Position numbers and translations under genes: made by a program | Source of the DNA: Ilex aquifolium | Taxonomy: Eukaryota > Streptophyta > Magnoliopsida > Aquifoliales > Aquifoliaceae | Direction: 5' to 3' | Length of the DNA stretch: 64,000 nucleotides | Assembly: GCA_951799425.1 (NCBI GenBank) | Contig: OX637396.1 | Span: 35,084,701-35,148,700, forward strand | Notes under the pieces: generated by a model | Database searches by the model: none | What the model was told of the DNA's origin: nothing | The model's input: the letters and a program-made list of their open reading frames with translations, nothing else | In this document: positions 10,976 to 22,224 of the stretch, in pieces | Layout: every line of letters starts with the position of its first letter | How positions within the stretch are numbered: position 1 is the stretch's first letter

Positions 10976-11389
10976 GGCCAAATAAGTTTTTTTAATATAG
11001 TTTAGCTCAAATAAGTCTAAATTTTTGTATCGGCTTTTAAATTACCCAAAGTTTTTTTTAATGTATGAGTTCAGTTAGTATGGTTAAAAAAATTAAAATT
11101 TAAGTTAGTTAGGGTGGTTAAAAATTTAAATTTAAATTAGTTACCATAGGTAAAAAGTTAAAAATTTAAATTTAAATGAGTTACTGTAGTTAAAAAATTA
11201 AATTATAATATAAATCGTCTATCCATCAATCTACTAAGTATCTCCAATTCACGGGATATGAATGAGCCGTAGAGCATACTAGGATCTAAACAATCTGGGT
11301 CGTTATTATACTTTTCTAATTGAGGAACTGAAACAGATCAAACAAGAGACTCTATTTTATTATTATAGATTAATGAGGTGGTTTTAAAA

Positions 11390-11805
11390 GGACAACTTCA
11401 TCATAAAACCACATCCTTTTGTCCTCCACCCAATTTGATCATTTCGTCTACTCACGAAAATGCGTGCATAACCTACATTTGACTGGATAGAAAAAGAGAT
11501 TAATCGAGGTACGCGTAAGCTGGCCCGAACACCCCTGATCGTTAAACCAAAAAAAACGCTCAGCAATATCTTCTTCCATGTCCACATAAATACAAAAATG
11601 GTAGGAACAGCTTTTTTTGGTCAGCACACGAAAATGCATAGCAAATGCTCGGACGCCTAGATAAAAACTAAAAATCTCGTTCATGAAACACTTATCATTG
11701 CAAGGTCTCGAAAGACTCACATTTACAAATTTTATCTCATATGTGTAAAAATTTCTTACCCAATGCAAACCCATGACACCCAATTCAAAAAAACAAAACT
11801 TTTTT
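11390..11805. repeat. Dispersed NLR-upstream repeat, copy 1
   Basis: It contains the block ACTCACGAAAATGCGTGCAT and CACACGAAAATGCATAGC, related to copies at 12820-13000, 13975-14110, 41690-41790 and 46000-46120. The last of these lies about 1.3 kb upstream of intact NLR2, so the repeat is probably duplicated NLR upstream DNA. The 154-codon minus frame at 11448-11912 matches nothing I recognise. Confidence 0.55.
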
Positions 11806-12660
11806 CGTTGTCTCAAGGCCCACCCTCTCTTTTGAATTATGTGGATCACTCTTTGCTTACACGTTAGGAAGACAAATATAATTATTTTCACTTGTAAACT
11901 TCTTATTTTCACTTGTAATTTAAGTAATAATCTTGGAACTTTTTTTTTTTTTGTCTATTTTCCAAGGAAACAACCTCTATAGAATCTTGCATAAGATATT
12001 TTTAAGTACAACTCATTGATGCGGACAACTACTTTATTAATGTTGTCATTCCTTTCAATCTAACCACTATTTCACATCAAAGATCTCAAATTTAACCTAA
12101 GAAATAAAAGGCTACAAATTACATAACATTTAGGTGATAGACAATTCATCTATTAGGAGAAAATATATGTGTTCTCTTATTATAACAAACATTAAAATTA
12201 AAAACTCGGGTCAATGGCTTACCCCAAGACCAGCTCTGTCTTTGGTTACTGGTGAGGCTGGTGTTATATGATAGGAAGATGATTCGGAGTTTGTTCAAAT
12301 ATTAACACGATAAATTTGAAAATTGTTTAACTTGCATGGGTCGAAAACCTGTTGGAATTTATATTAAAATTTCTTGATTTTGTCCTTCATTTTAATTCAA
12401 GCTTTTAGTCAGTTTAGCATTATTTTTCATTCCCAGTCAACTTCATTTAATTAAATTTTTGAACATTGCTGTAACACAAGTGGAAAAAAAAATATTGCCA
12501 TATCACCAAACTATACAAAGTTTGGTAAACGTCTAGTTCTGTGCAGAGTCATCAAGAGGAAAAGGAAAAACACAAAGGACATAAGTTATTACTTTAGTCT
12601 ATCTAACAAACAATAATATATTCCTCTGCTGAAGAAATACACCTTTTCAACAGAGGAAAA
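11806..12660 (+). repeat. Empty-site copy of NLR upstream DNA (ghost promoter)
   Basis: This is a paralogue of the NLR1 upstream region without its transposons: 11806-12245 matches 15831-16245, 12236-12575 matches 21916-22224, and 12590-12660 matches 23325-23400 and 47195-47245 (shared block CAATAATATATTCCTCTG). It ends where the NLR leader would follow, with no NLR coding sequence after it. It preserves the empty target sites of the Mutator-like element and the G-rich element. Confidence 0.8.
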
Positions 12661-13369
12661 TTCCACTTTTCTTCTAATTTATTTTATTCTAAGAAAAATT
12701 TAGAGAGAAGTTTCGACAGAATGAGATCAAATTACAATTTGATAGTCAAAGTTACGATTAAATAAAGTTTAAAAACTTGGAATCGATCCTAAAAACGTTG
12801 GAATTACTCCCAAGTTTTCAAAGGCCGGTCTCATCATAAACCACTTCCTTTGGTCCCCCACCCACCTTCATCATCTTGTCTACACACGAAAATGCTAAGC
12901 AATGTCCTCTTCATTGTCCAAATACATACAAAATTGGTAGGACCAGCTTTTTTTGTTCTGCACACGAAAATGCATAGCAAATGCTCGGAACCCCTAGACC
13001 ACTCATGCAATAATGTAATACTTGGGTCAAAAAGAGTTCACAGAATGAAGTTAAGACAGATCAATCTATAGCCATAAAACATTGGTGTAGATATTCAATG
13101 TAACGACTAACGATTGTCATCACGTCATCGTTGTTATATGGTGTTGCTAACCAATAATAAACCAGCAAGTGAAAAATATAAACTCTACTAATCCCACATG
13201 GTAGTTACTGATGTGGAAGTCATTGGTGATTATAGAATTTGGTTAGATCCCCTAGTTGCTTATTCATAATTGATTGGTGACACCACGTGGTAGTGATAAC
13301 GTGATGCCACAATTACATTGAATATTTTCTCCTTTCTGGGATACCTTTTTGTCGCATACTTCAATTTTA
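12661..13369. other. Intergenic DNA with a dispersed repeat
   Basis: It holds the dispersed ACACACGAAAATGCTAAGCA repeat (about 12820-13000) and otherwise AT-rich sequence without a gene. Confidence 0.5.
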
Positions 13370-14880
13370 TTTCCCAAAATGCGTGCCAAGTTGCTCTTTG
13401 TTTTTTAACCATTAGTGCCCAATATTTAATTTGCACAAAAATTGAAAGCAATTTTTTGTTTTGGTGGATGAAATAACAATAACAAAATTAGGACAATGGG
13501 TTGGTTTTAAAGAGAAATGCTATGTCATTAAAATTTTTGCTAAATTTTAAATCCCATATGATGTGGCACATTAATAGTCATTAAATGATTAGTGAAAGTT
13601 TATGAGACTCATTGATCCAATGATTTACATTGATTTGAGATTAAAAAAAAAAATATAAAGCAATAACAGTAGGACCAATTTTAACCGATAACGTTTTATG
13701 TATTTTTTAAATCCTTTTAATTATTTTCGCAAGTAGCGTTTATTTTATGGTTATGTTTTTTTTTCTCTTGTTTGTGTTTGTTACCTTCTTCTGAACTTAA
13801 TCACATTGCGCGCACACAATTACACTCACACACACATATTAAAATTCTTAAGAAAAATTCCTCTTCCCTTCTACTTTATTCCTTTGAGAAAATTTTTGAG
13901 AGAGAATTCCGTAAAATTGTTGTTTGTTTTAAGCAATTTTTTGTTTTGATAAATGAATAGAAAATGTGGAATAATGAGGTGGTTTTTAAATGGCCGACCT
14001 CCTCTTAAAACCACTTCCTTTTGTCATCCACCCACTTTGATCATTTCATCAACACACGTTAATGCTAAGCAATTTCCTCTTCATTGTCCACATACATACA
14101 AAAGGAAAATGCTAAGCAATTTCCTTTTTTATCAGAAAATGTTTTTATTAAATGTGTTGGCAGCACCATATCCTATGAAAAATCATTTTGATCTACATTT
14201 TGTGGGACCAATAGTGATATGATGGGCTCGCCAGAAGAAATAATCCCCACTTCTCTTCTACTTTATTCCTTTTGGAAAAATTATAAGAAATTTAAGACTC
14301 AATAAGATCAAATTACAATTCATTGAGGTCAAACTTACAATCCAATATGAAGTTTAAAAACTTGGGATTGGTCCTGAAGAGTTGGGATTAATCGAAAGTT
14401 TTTTGATCACTCTTAAATCGACCCTTTTGAGTCATCAATAAATTTATTTGATTTGTAACTTGATTTGATTAAGGCATAACAACAAAACATTATCCTTAAG
14501 GACCAAAAGTGTTATTAACTCTTTGGATTATATGGATTACCTTTTGCTTAAATATTAGGAAGATAAACATTAAATATTTTCACTTGTAAACTTCTTATTT
14601 TAACTTGTAATTTAAGTACTTCTTATTTTCACTTGTAATTTAAGTACTAATCTTAAATATTAGGAATCTAATTGAGTTGAACTGCACGTTCTTTAATTCA
14701 ACTTGTTCAAAAAACGAGCTTAAAAATCATATGAAATTTAGGTCAATTTGTAATTTGAATGAACCTATAATAAATCAAGCCCGAGTCAAACTCAAGCTGC
14801 TTGGATCCTTAATCAGTCTAATTCCAGGAATGATCCCCCACTTCTCTTTTACTTTATTCCTTTCAGGAGAAAATTGAAAA
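13370..14880 (+). repeat. Decayed copy of the DNA upstream of NLR2
   Basis: The order of blocks parallels 45400-47030: a GGACAATGGG..GGTTTTAA block (13494 / 45430), a GTTTTGATAAATGAATA block (13941 / 45628), the dispersed ACACACG/AAGCAATTTCC block (14050 / 46050), an AAGTTYAAAMACTTGGGAT block (14350 / 46322), and AGGAATCTAATTGAGTTG ending at a TTGGATCCTT block (14662-14815 / 46850-46995). A third partial copy lies at 41200-41540. No gene is present. Confidence 0.75.
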
Positions 14881-15380
14881 AAAATTACAATTCAATAATA
14901 TCAAATTATAATTTAGTGAGGTTAAAATTATGATCCAATGAAGTTCCAAAACTTGGGATTAATCCAAAGCTTTTTTGATCAATAGTAAGTCAGCAAATTG
15001 AATCGTCAATAAACTTATTTGAATCGTAATTTGATATGATTAAATTATAATTATAAAATATTGTCCTTGAAAAATTCAATCCCTTTTTTTTTTAGGGTAA
15101 GTAGATAGTCCCTTATTTTCTGAATGAGTCAGGTAATAAGTAGTCTATTACTTACTTCTAAAATTCTTTTTGGTTCTATGTAATGAAAGACATGTTCTGA
15201 AATTCAATTACAACGGATCATTTGTTGTATGTTCGACGAGGAAGTTTCTGAGTAGCTTCCCTTTAAAATTATTGCTACAAAATTCAAGAGCAATATGGCA
15301 CCATGAAAATTAACAATAAGAAGCAAGTTACCAACTCGCATTAAATTAAAATATAGCACTTTTCCAAACTTTTATCTACA
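14881..15380. other. AT-rich intergenic DNA
   Basis: I see no gene. A second, shorter version of the 14290-14480 sequence is recognisable at 14880-15070 (ACAATTCAATAATATCAAAT against 14305-14330). Confidence 0.45.
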
Positions 15381-15749
15381 CTAGCAATGTAACACGTTCG
15401 TTGCACGTAAATAAAGTTATATAATATTATTTTTATAAAAAATGTGAATTATATGTGTAATTAAAGTAAATAATAATTTAATTGTCGAATAATTAATTCA
15501 TATTGTAATTATTACTAAATTTAATTATTGATTTATTCTATAAATTTTTGAGTAACTAATTTGTCATTTATTTAGGTATTTCTTCGATCCCTTTAAATAT
15601 TTGCACATCTAATTATATTATAGAATTATTAATTTTTATTTTGTTAAATAGATTATATTATTGCATACCAAAAAATAAAATATACCATATATTTGACCGT
15701 TGAATTCAACTTGATAACTACATGTGCATATAATTTAATATATATAGGA
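15381..15749 (-). mobile_element. Small Helitron-like element, reversed
   Basis: On the minus strand it would start TCCTATATATATTAAATT (preceded by A) and end in CTAG followed by T. An ACGT...ACGT inverted block lies 10-20 bp before the end. It resembles the clearer Helitrons at 4137-5468 and 35486-35933, but the hairpin is weak. Confidence 0.45.
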
Positions 15750-15830
15750 TTTTACGTTTTCAGATAAATATAAAAAATTGTATGTATTTGTACTACTAAT
15801 AAATAAATTAAAAAAAAAAAAAAACCTTTT

Positions 15831-16245
15831 CGTCGTCTCAAGGTCCATCCTCTCTTTCGAATTATGTGGATCACTCTTTGCTAACACGTTAGGAAGACAA
15901 ACATTATTATTTTCACTTGTAATCTTCTTATTTTCACTTGTAATTTAAGTAATAATCTTGGAACTTTTTTTTTTTTTGTCCATTTTCCATGCAGACAACC
16001 TCTATAGAATCTTGCATAAAATATTTATAAGTACAACTCATTGATGCAGCCAACTGCTTTATTAATGTTGTCTTTCCTTTCAATCTAACCACTATTTCAC
16101 ATCAAAGATCTCAAATTTAATCTAAGAAATAAAAGGCTACAAATTACATAACATTTAGGAGAAAATATGTGTTCTCTTATTATAACAAAAATTAAAATTA
16201 AAAACTCGGGTCAATGGCTTAGCCCCAGGACCAGCTCTGTCTTTG
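15831..16245 (+). repeat. NLR1 upstream DNA, left of the Mutator-like insertion
   Basis: It closely matches 11806-12245. The last 10 bp (16236-16245, TCTGTCTTTG) are the left copy of the target duplication made by the insertion at 16246. The paralogous sequence continues at 21926. Confidence 0.85.
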
Positions 16246-16784
16246 GAGCTTTTCCCCAAACCCATTCTCCCTCAAAACTTAATTCCTCAATCCAGTCGGT
16301 TTTAAACTTATTTCTCAAACCCAATTTTTTTTTAAAAACGTCATTTGAAATGACGCCTTCAGATGTAAAAACGTCATTTGGAATGACGATTTGAAATTGA
16401 AATTTTTTTATTGAAAACGTCATTGCAAATGACGTTTTTAAAATCATCATTTGTAATGACGTTTTTTAACATGAATTTAACAGACCATAGTTAACAGACG
16501 TTAAAAACTAAAAAGGGCTTAAATGACGTTTTTAAAAACGTCATTCTAAATAACGATTTAAACATTTATTGCCCTCCCTTAAAATTTCCCAAATCAGTCG
16601 TTAGGTCAAAATTTTTCAAAAATTTCATTCACCCACTCAGCTCTCCTCCTCCTCTCCAACGACTCTCTGAGATCTCCTCCTCTTCAATCAGCCAAGTTAC
16701 TCCGACGAAGCATGGAATGTTCAACAGCTCCACAGCTGGTCCACCAACGATTGAGCAGACCATCGAGCACCGACTGAGCAGACC
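16246..16784 (+). repeat. Left terminal inverted repeat of the Pack-MULE
   Basis: This arm is matched by the inverse complement of 21391-21915. Between 16335 and 16550 it contains several copies of the near-palindrome AACGTCATTTGAAATGACG and variants, then a TC-rich stretch. The inner limit is where the CATCGAGCACCGACTGAGCA match ends. The predicted frame at 16717-17037 is low-complexity and is not supported as a gene. Confidence 0.88.
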
Positions 16785-17036
16785 AACCACTCTCTCAGCT
16801 CACAGATCCCTCTCTCAGTCGGTCTCTCCTCCTCCTCCAACCAGTCAGCCAGATCCCTCTCTCTCAGATCGCTCCCTCCTCCTCCTCCTCCTCCAATCAC
16901 TCAGCCACTGTGTTCCCCTATCTCAGATCGATCTCTCCTCCTCCTCCTCCAACCAGTCAGCCACGATCGTCGCCGACGAGACCAGTCCGACAGGTGCCCA
17001 TCTTTCTCTCTCTAGCAATCTCTCTCTCTCTATATG

Positions 17037-17039
<3 letters not shown>

Positions 17040-17082
<43 letters not shown>
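17040..17082. repeat. (TA)n microsatellite
   Basis: About 21 uninterrupted TA units inside the Pack-MULE, just inside the left arm. Confidence 0.97.
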
Positions 17083-17083
<1 letters not shown>

Positions 17084-17791
17084 CGGTAATTTATGTATAA
17101 TATCCGATCCAGTAGAATATTCAATTTGTTGTGGGTATTTATGTTTGTATCTGCCATGAAATGAAGCTCTGTTGTGTATGAGGATTTGCTGTTATGCTAC
17201 TATGCAGCAGAGTTTTGCCCAAGTGCCTCTGTTCATGTATTTTTTTCTCACCTTCCATCCAAAATCCAATTACTGTGTTGTTTACTTTTATGATTCATTA
17301 AATTGCTTCCACGGTTGATTATAATTGAATTATAAAACCATAGAGGTCATACCAGAATCTAGAGAGTTTTTCTATTAATTTGCAGATTGGCAACACAGTT
17401 CAACCCAGCAAATTGTTAATTTTGCTTCTAATTAGACTAGTTGATGGATACGTACGTTGTACGTAGACCATTCTCAACAACTGTTTTAGATTTTTTTGTA
17501 GTTGACAAAAAGTAATCCTTTGTTACAATTAACATTTTTTAAAATTTGTATGTGCGTACTTTATATAATGTGGTTTGATGGTCACTAAATTATACTTTTA
17601 TATGGATTTAGTGGTCAAAAGGTGAAATAAACAATTTTAAAAAATTAATAACTCAAGGTGAAGTAGACATAAAAACTTATATGCAATTACGAACCTGTAA
17701 GATAAATATTTTATGAGTTGAAATTCTGTTTTGGGTTTTTTGTAATTGCCCATGGCCTTGTCTGAGTTATGAAGTTGATAGAAGTTTGCAG

Positions 17792-17926
17792 GGTTTTGCA
17801 GAAATCGAGCTGATTCAGGTTATGAAGTTGGGATTAGTCTGTACCTCTGAAACGCCTTCGAGGAGACCAAACATGGCTGAGGTTGTTCAGATTCTTGAGT
17901 CCATCAGGAATGGATTGCAACCGTAG
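17792..17926 (+). pseudogene. Captured C-terminal exon of an LRR receptor-like kinase
   Basis: After a splice-acceptor-like TTTGCAG the frame reads GFAEIELIQVMKLGLVC, then TSETPSRRPNMAEVVQILES and IRNGLQP before a TAG stop (45 codons including the stop). The core LGLVCTSETPSRRPNM is kinase subdomain XI, with its invariant arginine, of plant LRR receptor-like kinases, and AEVVQILE is the usual end of that domain. Nothing upstream encodes the rest of a kinase, so this is a last exon with its 3' untranslated DNA carried inside the Mutator-like element. The exact parent kinase is unknown. A functional protein is unlikely, but the frame is undamaged. Confidence 0.8.
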
Positions 17927-18457
17927 CAAGGGAATTAGAGAGTTGTTTTTGGACTGCCTCTTGATTCATTTTGGATTTTTACCATTGTCAATTGTTCCTT
18001 GTAATTTCTGTAACAAGTTCATTGATTTTTTGTATCCAATTTGCAAATTGTTCCTTGTAAATTTTTGTATCCAAGTTGTAGGAAGGGGGAGAGGGGTGAT
18101 TGAGACAGGGGGCAAAAACCTTTCTGTTCTGAAGGCAAAAACCTTAAAAACAAAACAAAAGTATCTGCTATCGTCAACACAACTTCATCTTGAGCTGATT
18201 CCTCTCTGGTCATGAACAAGCTTGATATATTACAACAAGAACTATTACAAAGAAAATAACCATAAACGTATGATAGGTTTATTGAATACTGAAAATCATT
18301 CATAGGAAAACAAAATCGGAAAAAATATTGAGAGTAACCAAAGCCACTTGAAAGAGCTTAATCACTTGCTATGTACAATTACCAAAGCTTAATCACTTGT
18401 TATGCCCCGACATCATTCAAAACAGTCTTCAGCACTGGAGTTATCTCTGCCTTCGTC

Positions 18458-18633
18458 TTATGAACCATCACTGTTGGCATCAAACGTTAAAATAAGTTCT
18501 AGTAGGTCTCGTCCAGCGGATGAATTCTCTCCATTCCGATCCGGACTTGTCCCCTGCCTTTGCAGTGAAAACAATTGCAGCATAAGGTCCTGCGGTGAAA
18601 CCATGTGGTGTAACCCAGCCCCTTGCCTTGGGT
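18458..18633 (-). pseudogene. Captured exon-like frame of unknown origin
   Basis: On the minus strand a frame of about 58 codons follows a pyrimidine-rich stretch and AG. It contains HHMVSPQDLMLQLFSLQRQ and GRDLLELILTFDANSDGS and ends at TAA. The composition is protein-like (amphipathic leucine-rich helix, acidic end) and an acceptor-like signal precedes it, so I read it as the last exon of a captured host gene. I do not recognise the family. It lies in the same direction as the PPR fragment upstream at 19310-19534, so one minus-strand chimeric transcript could join them. Confidence 0.45.
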
Positions 18634-19300
18634 CTCAGCTAGAAACAGAAAGTGTAAAGTCATCAGCGCAACTATGGAGGTGGGAAAGTAAATTAAACTA
18701 TTATCCTAGGACAATAATATATATGCAGTATGATCCTAGTTCCATGGTTTCCAATTGACATGCATTATCAAGGTGATGGCAATTATTTGTACTCCATAAA
18801 CAGTTGAGCATTACATGAAATAGATTACATGTCATACATGGTAGAGTGTTCAAATATGTACCACTTGGGTAACTTGCATGCATTTAGATAATTTATTTTC
18901 CTCTTTTCATCATTCGGGTTACTTTGGTTATTGTTTTGCTTTAGCTTATCATTTAAACATAATGGTCCAACAAATCTAATTATCCAAGCCATACCCCAGC
19001 ACCAGGAAATTAAAATATGATCAACAAATCCATAACACTAGCAAAGGCATCAAAATAATATAATTGGCCAAAATTAAGTGACATCACAAGTGAGAGCAAA
19101 TACATAAATAAATACCCTTTCATTTACTGAACTAAGTGACGCCAGTAGTGACAGAAATTAAATAAATAAAAGATGGACATCACCATAAAAGTATGCAGCT
19201 GCTAAAACCAGTCTCCCCCACTCATTTCTCACTACCGTACCACCTCCTGCACTAGAGTTCACACAGCACTAAGCAGTCCTGAGTGCAATAGTTTATTTAC

Positions 19301-19534
19301 TTATCTTACACAAGTACTGGGATTTACATGATGATTTGTTTTCTCTCGTAACAAATCAAATGCCTCAAGAGCTTCTTTGAAAAGGTTTTGCTTGCATAAG
19401 GAGCTTATGTAATCATTGCTTGACTGTTGGGTAACGAAGTTAGGTAACACCAGAGATTGAATCCCACAGTTGAAACTAACAACACATGGATGCCGCAATT
19501 GACGTTCCAAACTTTTTATCATTGGCAAATGCAA
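19301..19534 (-). pseudogene. Captured N-terminal piece of a PPR protein gene
   Basis: The frame begins MHLPMIKSLERQLRHPCV and runs through SSNDYISSLCKQNLFKEALE to FDLLREKTNHHVNPSTC. NDYISSLCKQNLFKEALEAFDLL is the typical start of the first pentatricopeptide repeats of a plant organelle RNA-binding PPR protein, and HVNPST the start of the next. Coding similarity stops at 19310, where GTAAGA (a good splice donor) begins. The in-frame stop lies just beyond. A full PPR protein is several hundred residues, so only the first exon-sized part is here, as expected for a Pack-MULE capture. It is on the opposite strand to the kinase fragment, so the two came from different genes. Confidence 0.75.
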
Positions 19535-19539
19535 ACTAC

Positions 19540-21290
19540 TTGAGCCCCCAGATAACCTTTACATATATTAAGAGCAGATAATATAATGATTCAACTCTTG
19601 CTACAATGATGCATATGATATCTAAAATAGTCAAAACAATTCTTGAACCGGCATCCCCAAGGAAAATCATGATGATAATGATGAGTAAAAATATACTCGG
19701 TAAACATTTGCTTTCAGGAGAGGATTGACATAGCATTTGAGGGCTGATAGAAAATTGTTGGGGAATCAAAATACTATCACTTAGGCACTAATAAAGGAAA
19801 TAGAAATTGGTGTTAACAGCAAACATTGTCATACAAATAGCAAAATCAATATAAAATCCAATAAGAAAATAGGCATAGGTGACAGAAGCTAATAAGTACT
19901 TTTTTCAAACAAGGTTGAATAGTAGATGAAGTTGCATTCGTTCTGCAATGTTATAGTTCATTCAGTCACCTAGTATGCATTTCAAAAAGAGATTTATCAA
20001 CAATTTTGAACTAATTCAGTTCCCTTCGCAGGCACATTTTTCAATAGCGCAAAGAATACCCCCATAAGCTTTTCAATTATCTATCCTTTGCCTACATTTT
20101 TTTCACCGGTATCATTTGTCTAGCTGATTTCTTTAACCCATATTCCAAACAACATAATGATATCAATCTACAGTCCGTAAAGGCATTCAGTTCTATCAGT
20201 ATTCAGAATAAGCTGGATATAAAAAACATGAGACACAATTAAACAATTATTCTAAAAGGCAATGAAAAATGACTTTATGAATCCATTATCATGTCCATAA
20301 AAAGTTAACCAAGTCAAGAAAATTTGTAAGGAGAAGAAACAATTCATGGGAATAAGTCCCTGATGTCTGCCCATATAAACACATTTTTTAATAAATAAGG
20401 GAGTGAGTTAGTAAGCTTTGATTGTAGTCGCAATATTACTAATAAATTTGACAAGTGGAACATAAATGGAAACACACAATTTGTAGCTTCAAAAGATATT
20501 AGAATCAAATGTCTTGACAATTTACATTCAAAAACGAACTGTCTAGGGACAAACACCAGCAAGAATAAGGTCATCAATACAGTATACCTTCCTCAAATAC
20601 CTCCAAATGAAAGTTTTAAGAACTAACACCTAAATGCGATTGCTATCTCAAAAATCTTACCAGCTGAAACCTATGCCTTCGTATCAGACTAATATGATAA
20701 CCCAATGCTGATGTCATCTTCTCGCTCCAGCCCATGTACGTAAAGTTGACCATATAAACAACATGCACAACACTCAAATAATTGCAACGTAACTCATCAA
20801 AGAATTAAATTTATTGTCTCCTTCCAAAGTGTAAAAGCATCATTGGTTTAATGGCGGCTTTATTCTTCAAAACCACAAGTGGTAGGAGATAAATAGAAAC
20901 TGACCAGCAACAAAGAATCTAAAAGTAGTATTTAACTGATTATGTTATGCACATTAGTCAAGTTTGTCTAGAAAGGCAATGATTTAAGATTGATGCATCG
21001 ACACAATATTTGTATCTTACAATAAAACAGAAAAATGAAGTGTAAAAGCAAATATTGAAACCTATGCATTGAATGCATCCGAATGCAATGACCTCCTTCA
21101 AACACATTCTAAGGATGCAAAAATAAGGGAAGTCATGAAATGGAGCAAAACAGGAGGCACAGAAAGCAAAATTCGACTGACTGATTAGGCTGGAATGGAG
21201 AATGGATTTAGGCAAAATTCGATTGAGGGCAAAATTAGATTGAGGGCGTCATTCGATTTAGGCTGGAATGGAGAATGGACATACTCAGTG
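19540..21290. other. Pack-MULE interior without recognisable coding sequence
   Basis: AT-rich, intron-like sequence with only short frames. It may be intron or upstream DNA carried with the PPR fragment. I could not assign it. Confidence 0.4.
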
Positions 21291-21390
21291 GTGGAAGCAG
21301 TCGTTGCTCAGTCGCAGGTGGAGGCAGTCGGTGCTCAGTCGCAGGTGGAGGTAGTCGGTGCTCGATGGTCTGCTCAGTCGGTGCTCAGTC

Positions 21391-21915
21391 GGTCTGCTCA
21401 GTCGGTGCTCGATGGTCTGCTCAATCGTTGGTGGACCAGCTGTGCAGCTGTTGAACATTCCATGCTTTGTCGGAGTAACTTGGCTGATTGAAGAGGAGGA
21501 GATCTCAGAGAGTCGTTGGAGAGGAGGAGGAGAGCTGAGTGGGTGAATGAAATTTTTGAAAAATTTTGACCTAACGACTGATTTGGGAAATTTTAAGGGA
21601 GGGCAGTAAATGTTTAAATCGTCATTTAGAATGACGTTTTAGGCTTTTTTTATTTTTTAACGCCTGTTAACTATGATCTGTTAAATTCATGTTAAAAAAC
21701 GTTATTACAAATGATGATTTTAAAAACGTCATTTGCAATGACGTTTTCAATAAAAAAATTTTAATTTCAAATCGTCATTCCAAATGACGTTTTTACATCT
21801 GAAGGCGTCATTTCAAATGACGCTTTTAAAAAAAAATTGAGTTTGAAAAATAAGTTTAAAACCGATTGGATTGAGGAATTAAGTTTTGAGGGGGAATGGG
21901 TTTGGGAAAAAGCTC
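21391..21915 (-). repeat. Right terminal inverted repeat of the Pack-MULE
   Basis: This is the inverse complement of 16246-16784 with scattered substitutions. It carries the same near-palindromic GTCATTTGAAATGACG array at 21610-21835. Just inside it, 21295-21420 holds extra direct copies of GTCGGTGCTCAGTCG / GATGGTCTGCTC that are absent from the left arm, a local tandem expansion. Confidence 0.88.
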
Positions 21916-22224
21916 TCTGTCTTTGGTTACTGGTGAGGCTGGTGTTATATGATAGGAAGATGATTCGGGGTTTGTTCAAATATTAGCACGATAAAATTTC
22001 TTGATTTTGTCCTTCATTTTAATTTAAACTTTTAGTCAGTTTAGCATTATTTTTCATTCCCATTCAACTTCATTTAATTAAATTTTTTAACATTGTTGTA
22101 ACACAAGTGGAAAAAAAATATTGCCATATCACCAAACTACACAGAGTTTGGTAAACGTCTAGTTCTGTGCAAAGTCATCAAGAGGAAAATGAAAAACACG
22201 AAGGACAAAAGTTATTACATTAAT

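Larger units (their letters stand above)
16246..21915. mobile_element. Pack-MULE: Mutator-like element with captured gene fragments
   Basis: This 5670-bp element begins GAGCTTTTCCCCAAACCC and ends with the complementary GGGTTTGGGAAAAAGCTC. It has inverted arms of roughly 540 bp and a perfect 10-bp target duplication TCTGTCTTTG (16236-16245, 21916-21925). The paralogous empty site at 12236-12245 carries that 10-mer once and continues directly into GTTACTGGTGAGG. Long arms with a 9-11 bp duplication are the Mutator signature. I see no MURA transposase or zinc-finger frame. The interior instead holds fragments resembling host genes: a receptor-kinase C-terminus (plus strand), an unidentified exon (minus) and a PPR N-terminus (minus). 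It sits in the upstream region of NLR1. Confidence 0.9.

Noticed and set aside
11448..11912. 154-codon minus-strand frame
   Set aside because: It overlaps a dispersed non-coding repeat, has no recognisable motif, and its other copies are not open.
16717..17037. 106-codon Ser/Pro/Leu-rich frame near the left Pack-MULE arm
   Set aside because: Low-complexity TC-rich DNA; the right arm does not preserve it.
17436..17480. CTAG plus a TACGTA/TACGTA hairpin, like a reversed Helitron end
   Set aside because: No matching TC-start end could be located in the expected direction, so no element is called.
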